A stretch of DNA of 64,000 nt, from positions 3,941 to 67,940 of the forward strand of contig CAZQCG010000027.1 in NCBI GenBank assembly GCA_964592425.1, in the 5' to 3' direction. Position numbers and translations under genes: made by a program. Shown in pieces: positions 8,207 to 15,955 of this stretch; position 1 is the first letter of the stretch; each line of letters opens with the position of its first letter. A model generated the notes under the pieces. It did not search any database. It was not told where the DNA came from and was given only the letters and a program-made list of their open reading frames with translations. This DNA is from Viridilinea sp964592425. Its GTDB lineage: Bacteria > Chloroflexota > Chloroflexia > Chloroflexales > Chloroflexaceae.

Positions 8207-8979
8207 GCGTGTTGGTTGTGATCGAGCGTGACGGGCCGGTGGCCAGGTTAATCCTGAACCGCCCGGAGCTACACAACGCCTTCAATGCCGAACTGATCGC
8301 CGCCCTGCACGCAGCCTGTGATGACCTGGCGCGTGATCCCACCCTGCGGGTGGTTGTGCTACGCGGGGCCGGACCCTCGTTCTGTGCCGGGGCCGACCTG
8401 GGCTGGATGCGGGCCAGTCTCGACTATAGCCACGCCGAGAATCTGGCCGATGCGGGGCGGCTGGATGGGATGTTTGCTGCCCTGAACAGCCTGCCAGCGG
8501 CTGTGATCGGGCGGGTGCATGGGGCGGCCCTGGGCGGCGGGGCCGGGCTGGTGGCCTGCTGTGACACGGTCGTGGCCGCCGAGAGCGCCAGCTTCGGCTT
8601 TACCGAGGCCCGCCTGGGCCTGCTGCCAGCAGTGATTGCCCGCTATGTCCTACCGAAGATCGGCCCTGGCCAGGCGCGTACCCTCTTCACCAGCGCCCGC
8701 CGCTTCCCGGCACGCCAGGCCCTGGCGGTTGGCCTGGCCCACGAAGTGGTTCCCGACGAGCAGCTTGATCTGGCTGTGCAGCGGGCCGTTGATGACGTGC
8801 TGCGCTGCGGGCCGCAGGCGGTAGCGGCCTGCAAAGCGCTGATCGCTGCGGTCGGCACTCTGTCCGACGCCGAAGCGCGTGACTATGCTGTGGGCGCGAT
8901 TGCCGCAGCTCGCACCGGCCCGGAAGGCCAGGAGGGGCTGCGTGCCTTCCTGGAAAAACGCCCGCCGCGCTGGGGGTGA
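8203..8979 (+). CDS. Enoyl-CoA hydratase/isomerase family protein (methylglutaconyl-CoA hydratase-like)
   Basis: A 258-residue crotonase-fold protein. FCAGADLGWM (oxyanion-hole loop) and HGAALGGGAGLVACCD plus SFGFTEARLGLLPAVI (second oxyanion hole and catalytic Glu region) are present. The overall pattern, including GADLGWMRASLDYS, resembles hydratases of leucine degradation (LiuC/AUH type), which hydrate 3-methylglutaconyl-CoA; this assignment is by resemblance only. Its ATG overlaps the bchH stop in an ATGA arrangement, so translation is probably coupled, an unexpected partnership between pigment and acyl-CoA metabolism. Confidence 0.85.
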   Translation: MSVLVVIERDGPVARLILNRPELHNAFNAELIAALHAACDDLARDPTLRVVVLRGAGPSFCAGADLGWMRASLDYSHAENLADAGRLDGMFAALNSLPAAVIGRVHGAALGGGAGLVACCDTVVAAESASFGFTEARLGLLPAVIARYVLPKIGPGQARTLFTSARRFPARQALAVGLAHEVVPDEQLDLAVQRAVDDVLRCGPQAVAACKALIAAVGTLSDAEARDYAVGAIAAARTGPEGQEGLRAFLEKRPPRWG

Positions 8980-9118
8980 GGCCCTTTTTAACGCTGTGAG
9001 CCCTCACATACACCCTCACCACCCAGGCTCAGCAATTGCTGTTATAGTATAGGCTGGCCTTTTGACGGGGGCGCATGGATGCCCGTGTCGGCTTGCGCAG
9101 AGCGCGGGGGAGAGCAGT

Positions 9119-10087
9119 ATGCGTGCAGTTCAGGTTCATACGATTGGCGGACCCGAGGTGTTGAGCCTGGCGGAGGTTGCGCCGCCTGTGCCGGGGGCGG
9201 GCCAGGTTCAGGTGCAGATTGCAGCCATCGGGCTGAATTTTATCGACACCTATTTCCGTACCGGGCTCTACCGCACCGATCTGCCCTTCATTCCAGGGCA
9301 GGAATTTGCCGGTACGATCAGCGCCCTCGGGCCGGGTGTCAGTGGCTGGTCGGTTGGTGATCGCGTGGCGACGGCAGCTGGCACCGGCGGCTACGCCGAA
9401 TTTGCGCTCGCCCCCGCCGCCAAACTGGCACGTGTGCCCGCGACTATCGACCTTAAAGTGGCCGCTGCCGTGCTGCTGCAGGGCATGACCGCCCACTACC
9501 TGACCCACAGCACCTACCCGCTGAAGGTTGGTGATACCTGCGTGGTGACGGCCGCTGCTGGCGGTGTTGGTCTGCTGCTGGTGCAGATCGCCCGACGGCT
9601 GGGCGCACGGGTGATCGCCCTGGTCGGCAATCAAGCGAAGGCGGCCCTCACGAGTGCGGTCGGGGCCGATGAGGTGATCATCTATACTCAGGAGCCGATG
9701 GCTATGCGGGTGCGCGAGTTGACTGGCGGGCGCGGTGCCAACGTGATTTACGACTCGGTCGGGGCCAGTACCTTCGAGGCTAGCCTCGATAGCCTGCGCC
9801 CGCGCGGAATGCTGGTTAGCTTCGGCAATGCCAGCGGCGCAGTGCCGCCGATCAGCCCCCTGGTGCTCAGTGCTAAAGGCTCACTCTTCCTGACCCGTCC
9901 GACCCTGGTCAACTATACCGCCACCGAAGAAGAGTTGGCCTGGCGGGCTGGCGACATCTTCAACTGGATCAGTGCTGGCGAGTTGAGCGTGCGCATTGAT
10001 CGCGAGGTGCCCCTTGCCCAGGCCGCGGAGGCCCACCGCGCCCTTGAAGCGCGCCAGACCAGCGGCAAGGTGTTGATCGTGCCCTGA
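9119..10087 (+). CDS. Zinc-independent quinone oxidoreductase (zeta-crystallin type MDR)
   Basis: A 322-residue medium-chain dehydrogenase/reductase. It opens MRAVQVHTIGGPEVLSL and contains IPGQEFAGTISALGPGV, LQGMTAHYL and the NADPH-binding AAAGGVGLLLVQIARRLGA. No structural or catalytic zinc ligands of alcohol dehydrogenases are apparent, fitting the NADPH:quinone reductase (QOR) branch. The ATG at 9119 is preferred to an upstream TTG because GGGGAGAG lies a few bases ahead of it. A TATAGTAT string near 9042 may be its -10. Confidence 0.88.
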   Translation: MRAVQVHTIGGPEVLSLAEVAPPVPGAGQVQVQIAAIGLNFIDTYFRTGLYRTDLPFIPGQEFAGTISALGPGVSGWSVGDRVATAAGTGGYAEFALAPAAKLARVPATIDLKVAAAVLLQGMTAHYLTHSTYPLKVGDTCVVTAAAGGVGLLLVQIARRLGARVIALVGNQAKAALTSAVGADEVIIYTQEPMAMRVRELTGGRGANVIYDSVGASTFEASLDSLRPRGMLVSFGNASGAVPPISPLVLSAKGSLFLTRPTLVNYTATEEELAWRAGDIFNWISAGELSVRIDREVPLAQAAEAHRALEARQTSGKVLIVP

Positions 10088-10120
10088 ACCTTGCTATTAT
10101 GCTGATGGGTTGACGGCGTT

Positions 10121-10150
10121 GGGGCGCAGCAGCGGCTCGCTGCTGCGCCC
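10121..10150. repeat. GCAGCAGCG palindrome family, copy 2
   Basis: Arms 10122-10134 and 10138-10150 are exact complements with a GCT loop. The preceding bases (ATGCTGATGGGTTGACGGCG) are nearly identical to those before the copy at 37000-37036, so the repeated unit extends about 25 bases left of the palindrome. Confidence 0.75.
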
Positions 10151-10236
10151 TTACAGGCACCTACTATCCTTCCCGTCATTTTTGCTCGGACGGCGTAGCA
10201 GTTTTCTGACTAACCACCGGGATCTTCAAGGAGCAG

Positions 10237-11637
10237 ATGATGCGCGTGGTGATGAAGTTTGGTGGAACGTCGGTGGGCAGTGCCGCTGCGATCCGCCAGG
10301 TGGCCCAGATTGTAGCTGAGAGCCACCGCGAACACGAGATCGTGGTGGTGGTGTCGGCAATGAATGCCCCGGAGTTGCGCACAACCGATACGCTGATCGC
10401 TGCGGCCCGCGCGGCCGCAGCGGGCGACGGTGACGCAACGGCCCTGGTTGTGCCAAAGTTGCTCGATCTGCATATGCGCGCTGCCGCCGAATTAGCTACG
10501 CCTGCCGAATGTGCCGCCCTCGAAGCCGAGTTGCACACGATGCTCACCTATATGAGCGACCTGTCGCGTAGTATCGCTGTGCTCGGCGAATTGACTCCAC
10601 GGGCGCTCGATCTCTTCAGTGGCCTTGGTGAACGCATCAATGCCCGTCTGATCGCCGCCGCAATTCGTAGTGCCGGTCTCGCTGCCACCGCCATCGACGC
10701 CACCGGGCTGATCATCACTGACGATCGTTATGGTGCGGCCTCTCCGCTGATGGACGCAACTCGTGAGCGCACCCGCAGCGTTCTCCTGCCCATGCTCACC
10801 AACGGCACAGTTCCGATTGTTACGGGCTTTATCGGGGCAACCCGCACTGGTGTGCCGACAACTCTTGGGCGGGGTGGCTCTGACTACTCCTGCGCCATCC
10901 TTGGCGCAGCTCTTGACAGCGACGAGGTCTGGTTCTGGAAAGAGGTGGATGGCGTGCTGACGGCCAATCCCAAGGTGGTGCCTGAGGCACGTACGCTGCC
11001 CCGTCTTTCCTATAGCGAGATGGGCGAAATGGCCTACTATGGGGCCAACGTGCTTCACCCCAAGACGGTACAGCCGCTGGTGCAACGGCAGATCCCCATC
11101 CACATTCGTAATACCTTCAACCCGGCCCACCCCGGCACGGTGATCAGCGCGGCTAACGGCCAGGGAACCGCTAAGGCCGTGACGGCAATCAAGGATGTCC
11201 GCATGATCACCGTTGGTGGGCCGGGTATGCTTGGACTCCAGGGCGTAGCGGCGCGCATCTTCAGTGCAGTAGCCCGCGCTGGTGCTAACACCCTGCTTAT
11301 CTCACAAGCCTCCAGCGAACAGAGTGTCTGTCTGGCGGTGCCCCGTGCCGACGCCGAAGCGGCCGCCGCCAGCCTGCGCGCCGAGCTGGCCGAGGATGTC
11401 TCGGCCCATGATGTCGAACATGTTGAAGTGCTCGACTGCGCGATCATCGCTGTAGTTGGCTCAGGCATGCGCGGCACTCCAGGGATTGCCGGGCGAGTCT
11501 TCGGGGCCCTCGGCCAGGCCGGGATCAACATCATTGCCATCGCCCAGGGCAGCACCGAGAACAACATCTCGCTGGTTGTCGCCCCCGCCGACGCCAACAA
11601 TGCTGTACAATTGATCCACCGCAGCTTCGAACTCTAG
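10237..11637 (+). CDS. lysC: Aspartate kinase
   Basis: A 466-residue monofunctional aspartokinase that phosphorylates L-aspartate for Lys, Thr and Met synthesis. The N-terminal kinase domain shows KFGGTSVGS (residues 7-15), ATRTGVPTTLGRGGSDYSCA (about 201-220) and VDGVLTANPKVV. Two ACT domains follow (about 324-390 and 400-466), both with the Gly-rich ligand turns GGPGMLGLQGVAARIF and GSGMRGTPGIAGRVF, so feedback inhibition by an amino acid is expected. The start follows AAGGAG; a second ATG one codon on is equally possible. A STAS-protein gene begins 3 bp after the stop. Confidence 0.95.
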   Translation: MMRVVMKFGGTSVGSAAAIRQVAQIVAESHREHEIVVVVSAMNAPELRTTDTLIAAARAAAAGDGDATALVVPKLLDLHMRAAAELATPAECAALEAELHTMLTYMSDLSRSIAVLGELTPRALDLFSGLGERINARLIAAAIRSAGLAATAIDATGLIITDDRYGAASPLMDATRERTRSVLLPMLTNGTVPIVTGFIGATRTGVPTTLGRGGSDYSCAILGAALDSDEVWFWKEVDGVLTANPKVVPEARTLPRLSYSEMGEMAYYGANVLHPKTVQPLVQRQIPIHIRNTFNPAHPGTVISAANGQGTAKAVTAIKDVRMITVGGPGMLGLQGVAARIFSAVARAGANTLLISQASSEQSVCLAVPRADAEAAAASLRAELAEDVSAHDVEHVEVLDCAIIAVVGSGMRGTPGIAGRVFGALGQAGINIIAIAQGSTENNISLVVAPADANNAVQLIHRSFEL

Positions 11638-11640
11638 GCT

Positions 11641-12726
11641 ATGCATATCATCAAGCAACTGCCGTATGCCAGTCCGATTGAGCACCGTCAGGCTGTGCTT
11701 GTCCAGACGCTGCTACTGGCACTGCTGGCGCTTACCTTTCTTGGCGGTTTTATCCCCCTGTTCACGCCGCTTGCCTTCAACCAGGCCCTGACCGTACTCG
11801 TGATCGTCTGGCTGGGCATACCGATCGCCCTGGCGGGGATCTGGCTTCTGCACATTGGCCGTTTCACCACCGCGACGCTGCTCACCTGTGTCGGCCTGAT
11901 CCTGCTCCTGAGCCTGCTGCTGATCGCGACTGGCGCCGAGCATGGCGGCGCAGTGATCTTTGGTTATGCCCTGCCGATCGTGCTGGCCGGGCTGGTTGCC
12001 GACCGGCGCCTGATGCTGCTCTCGATTGGCCTCAGCGGAATGGGTATCGCTCTGGCAATTGGCCTCGAACGCCTTGAGTTGCCTCTGGTGGGCATCGCAG
12101 CACCACGTGGTGAGAATAGCATCGGCATCCTGGGCGGCTTTCTGGTGATTGCGATCATCCTCGGCGTCTTTGTTATCCGCCTGGGAGAAGTCCTACGGGC
12201 AGCCCTCGCTGACGCACGTCAGTATACTGAAGAGCTCGAGCAGATCCAGGCTTCACTCGAGGACAGTGTCACTGCTCGTACTACCGAGTTGCGTACCGCC
12301 CTTGCGGAGATTCAGTCCCGCGCCGAGGCCCAGGCCCGCTTACTGGACGAAAATACCGCCCAGCGTACTGCCCTCCGCACCCTTAGCGTGCCGGTGTTGC
12401 CCGTCGGTGATGCCACCCTGGTCGTGCCCCTGGTCGGAGCCCTCGACAGCCTGCGCCTGCAAACACTTCAGACACGCGTTCTGTACGAGCTTGAGCGCTC
12501 AGGTGCCCGCCGACTGCTGATCGATATCAACGCTGTGCCGCTGGTCGACAATCAGGTCGCCCATGGCCTGCTTGATCTTGTCGCCCAGGTGCGCCTGCTC
12601 GGTGCCGAGGCTGCCTTGATCGGCATTCGCCCTGAGGTCGCCCAGGCGCTGGTCGCTCTCGGGGATGGCCTGCTCACCGTACAGACCTATCGTGACCTTG
12701 AGGCAGCTATCAGTGCCCGGGGTTGA
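11641..12726 (+). CDS. Membrane-anchored STAS-domain protein (RsbR-like)
   Basis: A 361-residue protein with about six membrane helices (residues 18-182), a coiled-coil linker (about 192-245) and a C-terminal STAS domain (about 250-358) of the RsbR/anti-sigma-factor-antagonist type, visible as RRLLIDINAVPLVDNQVAHGL followed by LLGAEAALIGIRPEVAQAL. Such proteins relay signals by Ser/Thr phosphorylation in partner-switching or stressosome systems. Here the residue after the conserved Asp (D303) is N304, and the later LTGI-type position is I327, so both usual phospho-acceptor positions appear to be lost. The gene is 3 bp from lysC, probably co-transcribed. The sensed signal is unknown. Confidence 0.75.
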   Translation: MHIIKQLPYASPIEHRQAVLVQTLLLALLALTFLGGFIPLFTPLAFNQALTVLVIVWLGIPIALAGIWLLHIGRFTTATLLTCVGLILLLSLLLIATGAEHGGAVIFGYALPIVLAGLVADRRLMLLSIGLSGMGIALAIGLERLELPLVGIAAPRGENSIGILGGFLVIAIILGVFVIRLGEVLRAALADARQYTEELEQIQASLEDSVTARTTELRTALAEIQSRAEAQARLLDENTAQRTALRTLSVPVLPVGDATLVVPLVGALDSLRLQTLQTRVLYELERSGARRLLIDINAVPLVDNQVAHGLLDLVAQVRLLGAEAALIGIRPEVAQALVALGDGLLTVQTYRDLEAAISARG

Positions 12727-12740
12727 GCTGAAGCCTGATC

Positions 12741-12770
12741 TGCGGAGGGGCTGAACTGAACCCCTCCGCA
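12741..12770. terminator. Hairpin between convergent genes
   Basis: TGCGGAGGGG and CCCCTCCGCA form a 10-bp stem with a 10-base loop, between the ends of the STAS gene and the response-regulator gene. It lacks a strong T-run, so its terminator role is probable but not certain. Confidence 0.45.
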
Positions 12771-12776
12771 CATCCC

Positions 12777-13160
12777 TCACTTCAGCACGTCGCGCACAAT
12801 CTGCTCTAGCCGATCCAGTGGAAACGGCTTGGGCATGTAATAATCAACCCGCTGCTCGCGGGCGCGCTTCTCAAGCTCGGCAGTGGCGTAGGCCGTAATC
12901 ATCACCACGCGCGTTTCGGGCGAAGTCTCTTTGATCGCCGCCGCCAGCTGCAGCCCATTCATACCGGGCATGTTGTAGTCGGTGATGACCAGCGGCACCG
13001 GGCGGAGGGCGATCTGAGCCAGGGCGTCGGATCCACCACTCACCGTGACAATATCATAGCCTCCAGTGAGGTCACGCATCAGGCGGTGCAGAATGATCAG
13101 GATGTCGGGCTCGTCTTCAACCAGAACGATGGCTGGGTTGCGAGCGGAGGGATCGGGCAT
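12777..13160 (-). CDS. Single-domain response regulator
   Basis: A 127-residue stand-alone receiver domain. Acidic pocket E15/D16, phospho-acceptor D61 in LVITDYNMPGMNG, T89 and K111 (YMPKPF) are all present. It has no output domain, so it presumably acts by protein contact or as a phosphorelay intermediate. The ATG at 13158-13160 is chosen because GAGGAG precedes it; longer upstream starts have no ribosome site. No histidine kinase is adjacent. The convergent STAS-protein gene may be a functional neighbour, but that is only positional. Confidence 0.9.
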   Translation of the reverse strand: MPDPSARNPAIVLVEDEPDILIILHRLMRDLTGGYDIVTVSGGSDALAQIALRPVPLVITDYNMPGMNGLQLAAAIKETSPETRVVMITAYATAELEKRAREQRVDYYMPKPFPLDRLEQIVRDVLK

Positions 13161-13368
13161 GGTCTGGCTCCTCAATCCGCCTGGCCGGGCACCAGTAAGA
13201 GTGCGGGCGGTCATGCGCGACCTAGTCGTATCGTAGCAAAACGAAGGGCCGCTGCGCACAACGGCGCTGTAGGGCCAATTGTAGCATACCGCGCTATGAC
13301 GGGCAAGGAGCGAGTCTTCTGTGGTATGATTGGCGCGCCTCTTTTGCTGGCCACGGAGCACTAGCCGC

Positions 13369-14286
13369 ATGACCCAGCTACTTGGGATTTTTCTCAACGT
13401 TCTTGTGCCTGTCTTCACCCTCGTGCTGCTTGGCTACCTGTTTGGGCCACGCCTGCAACTCGAAGTACGCACGCTCTCCCGCCTGGCCTACTTCTTGCTC
13501 ACGCCGGTCTTTGTCTTCAGTGTGCTCAGTCGCACGCGCATCGAGGCCGATCTGGCCGGGCGGATGATCGGCTTTATCAGTCTGGCCTACACCGGCACGA
13601 TCATCATCGCTTTTGTCACTGCGCGCCTGTTAGGCCGCCCTGCGGCAATGACGGCGGCCTATGTGATGATCGCCGCTTTCGGCAATGTGGGCAACTTCGG
13701 CCTGCCGATCATCCAGTTTGCCGAAGGCCCTGAAGCTCTGGGTGTCGCGACGGTCTACTTCCTGGCTAACCTGGTGCTGGCCTTCGTTGTCTGTGTTGGT
13801 GCAGCCAACTTCAGCCATGGCTTTAGTCTGGCGATTGTCGGTCAGGTCTTTCGCACCCCTGCCCTGATCGCCCTCGTGCCAGCCCTGCTGGTCAATTGGT
13901 CGGGCCTGACCTTGCCCGAGGTGATCACCCGCCCGGCTGATCTGCTCTCAGGGGCGCTCATTCCAGTAATGTTGCTGGTGCTGGGTGGCCAACTGGCCGC
14001 CGCCGGTCTGCCGCAGATCACCCCTGACCTGCTCATCTCCAGCGCTATCCGCCTGATCGTCGGCCCGCTCATCGCCTTCGCCACCGTGGGCTGGTTTGCT
14101 CTGCCCGCCCTCGAGCGCAATGTTGGTCTCTTGCAGTGCAGCATGCCCACGGCGGTACTCGTCTCGATCATCGCTATGGAGAACCGCCTGCTACCCACTT
14201 TTGTCACCGCTACCGTCCTCTTCTCCAACGTCGTCAGCATCGTCACCCTGGCCATCGTGCTGCTGCTGATCAACGGCGGTTTTTGA
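13369..14286 (+). CDS. AEC (auxin efflux carrier) family permease
   Basis: A 305-residue membrane protein with about ten hydrophobic segments in two halves and the family-typical AFGNVGNFGLPIIQFA in the first half and a CSMPTAVL stretch in the second half. AEC proteins export or exchange small organic anions such as malate-like compounds or auxin-like molecules; the substrate here is unknown. The ATG follows GGAGCAC. It is divergent from the response regulator gene. Confidence 0.85.
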   Translation: MTQLLGIFLNVLVPVFTLVLLGYLFGPRLQLEVRTLSRLAYFLLTPVFVFSVLSRTRIEADLAGRMIGFISLAYTGTIIIAFVTARLLGRPAAMTAAYVMIAAFGNVGNFGLPIIQFAEGPEALGVATVYFLANLVLAFVVCVGAANFSHGFSLAIVGQVFRTPALIALVPALLVNWSGLTLPEVITRPADLLSGALIPVMLLVLGGQLAAAGLPQITPDLLISSAIRLIVGPLIAFATVGWFALPALERNVGLLQCSMPTAVLVSIIAMENRLLPTFVTATVLFSNVVSIVTLAIVLLLINGGF

Positions 14287-14366
14287 GCAGATGATCTGTC
14301 TCCAGCGGTCTACCGGAGCCGGCGCAGGCCGGCTTCGTAGCTGTAGCCTGCGGCTTATGGTTTTTC

Positions 14367-14449
14367 AGAATTAAAACGGGTATCCGTCGCATCGGTAGAC
14401 CTCACAGGTCTGCCAGACCTGTGAGGTCTGGTTTACCGGCTTTAATTCT
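14367..14449. repeat. TIR element, family B, copy 1
   Basis: AGAATTAAAACGGGTA at the left and TACCGGCTTTAATTCT at the right match as terminal inverted repeats at 14 of 16 positions. Inside is a perfect 15-bp inverted repeat (14398-14412 and 14414-14428). The left end and the adjacent TATGGTTTTTC are shared almost exactly with the element at 62962-63036 beside tnpB, pointing to a mobile family. Confidence 0.6.
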
Positions 14450-14451
14450 TA

Positions 14452-14591
14452 GGGAAGCGGAAACATCAGGTTGCCCCAGCAGCCTGTCATGCTGAGCGCC
14501 AGCGAAGCATCTCGGCAGGGACCCTTCGCTGGCGCTCAGGGTGACAGATATCGTTGCGACGGGACAATCGGCACGATCCGCTTCCCTTAAA
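14452..14591. repeat. Nested inverted repeats inserted in an intergenic region
   Basis: Outer arms TTAGGGAAGCGGA (14452-14464) and TCCGCTTCCCTTAA (14578-14591) enclose an inner inverted repeat. The inner arms are TGAGCGCCAGCGAAG on the left and CTTCGCTGGCGCTCA on the right, flanked by TGTCATGC and GGTGACAG. The inner unit has the look of a TGTCA...TGACA dispersed repeat common in bacterial genomes. The bases from 14592 to the next gene hold only a possible -10 TATAAT at 14623-14628. Confidence 0.55.
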
Positions 14592-14679
14592 GTTCATCAG
14601 CCGCCGGGCTATGCTCCTATGCTATAATAAACCCTACGGATTCCCCACGTGGACAAAGTTCAGATGCTCAGGAGCAACG

Positions 14680-15873
14680 ATGAAACGGCGTGAGTTTCTT
14701 CGCGGAGCGGCCGCCGGTGTACTCGGCGGCCTCGGTATGACGCTCGCAGCATGCGCCAGCGCCCCCCCAACGGCGGCTCCCACCAGCGCCCCCAGCGGTG
14801 GTGAGCCGGCAGCTGGTGCTGCAACAGAGGCCCCGGCTACCCAGGCCCCTGCCCAGGGTTCCTCGCTGCCCGCCATCGAGTGGCGTATGGGTACCAGTTG
14901 GCCTGTCTCGCTCGATACGATCTACGGCGGCGCTACCGTGCTCGCCGAGCGCGTGGCCGAGCTCTCCAACGGTATGTTCAAGATTACCCCTTTCCCCGCC
15001 GGTGAGCTCTTCCCTGGCACTGAGGTGATCCAGAATGTCCAGCAGGGGACGGTCGAGTCGGGTCACACGGCTACCTACTACTATGTCGGACTGAACCCCG
15101 CCTGGGCCTTCGGCACCGCAGTGCCCTTCGGGCTCAATGCCCAGCAGCAGAATGCCTGGCTCTACCATGGCGGCGGTAATGAGGCCATGGCCAAGCTGGG
15201 TAATGAGTTCAGCATTTCGCTCTTCCCCGCCGGTAACACTGGTGTGCAGATGGGCGGCTGGTGGCGTCAGGAGATCGGCTCTCTCGCTGATGTGCAGGGC
15301 CTCAAGCTGCGTATCCCCGGCCTGGGTGCCGAAGTCTGGAAGCGCCTCGGTGTGGTGACCCAGACTCTCCCCGGCGGCGAGATCTTCCAGGCTCTCTCCA
15401 CCGGCGCGGTCGACGCTGCCGAGTGGGTCGGCCCTTACGACGACCAGAAGCTTGGCCTGCCCGATGCCGCCGAGTTCTACTACTCGCCCGGCTGGTGGGA
15501 GCCCGGCCCGACCTTGCACGCCATTGCCAACAACGACCAGTGGGCCAAGTTGCCGGTTGAATATCAGCGCTACTTCTCCGTTGCCGCCTACGAGTCGAAC
15601 ATGAACATGCTCGCCAAGTATGACGCCCTCAACGGTACGGCCCTCAAAGAGATCCTCAGCGGCGGCAAGATCCAGCTCAAGGTCTACCCCGACGAGGTGA
15701 TGATTGCCGCCCAGAAGGCTGCCTTTGAGCTCTATGACGAGAATGCCGCCAGCACACCGATCTTCAAGGAGATCTACGAACCCTGGAAGGTCTTCCGTGC
15801 GGATATCTACGGCTGGAACAAGACCAACGAGTATTCCTTCGCTAACTTCGCCTACAACAACCCGCTTGGCTAG
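14680..15873 (+). CDS. TRAP transporter substrate-binding lipoprotein (DctP family)
   Basis: A 397-residue exported solute receptor. The N-terminus MKRREFLRGAAAG is Tat-like and runs into a lipobox at LAAC, followed by an Ala/Pro/Thr linker. The mature part has the DctP/TakP-type fold signatures MGTSWP, VESGHTATYYYVGLNPAWAF, GLKLRIPGLGAEVWKRLG and the receptor-specific STGAVDAAEWVGPYDD, in which the Arg and Trp residues typically coordinate a carboxylate ligand. The ATG at 14680 follows AGGAGC; the longer frame upstream lacks an export signal start. The cognate-looking permease genes lie immediately downstream but on the opposite strand. Confidence 0.92.
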   Translation: MKRREFLRGAAAGVLGGLGMTLAACASAPPTAAPTSAPSGGEPAAGAATEAPATQAPAQGSSLPAIEWRMGTSWPVSLDTIYGGATVLAERVAELSNGMFKITPFPAGELFPGTEVIQNVQQGTVESGHTATYYYVGLNPAWAFGTAVPFGLNAQQQNAWLYHGGGNEAMAKLGNEFSISLFPAGNTGVQMGGWWRQEIGSLADVQGLKLRIPGLGAEVWKRLGVVTQTLPGGEIFQALSTGAVDAAEWVGPYDDQKLGLPDAAEFYYSPGWWEPGPTLHAIANNDQWAKLPVEYQRYFSVAAYESNMNMLAKYDALNGTALKEILSGGKIQLKVYPDEVMIAAQKAAFELYDENAASTPIFKEIYEPWKVFRADIYGWNKTNEYSFANFAYNNPLG

Positions 15874-15899
15874 GATAGCCATTTAGCTTGCGTGGCGAC

Positions 15900-15940
15900 A
15901 AAAAGACCTGCCAGGTTTCAAGAACCTGGCAGGTCTTTTT
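15900..15940. terminator. Bidirectional intrinsic terminator
   Basis: A perfect 18-bp stem (15900-15917 with 15923-15940) and a 5-base loop, with A5 on the left and T5 on the right, can terminate transcription from both sides. It sits between the convergent TRAP receptor and permease genes. Confidence 0.9.
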
Positions 15941-15955
15941 CTACGAACCACTTGC

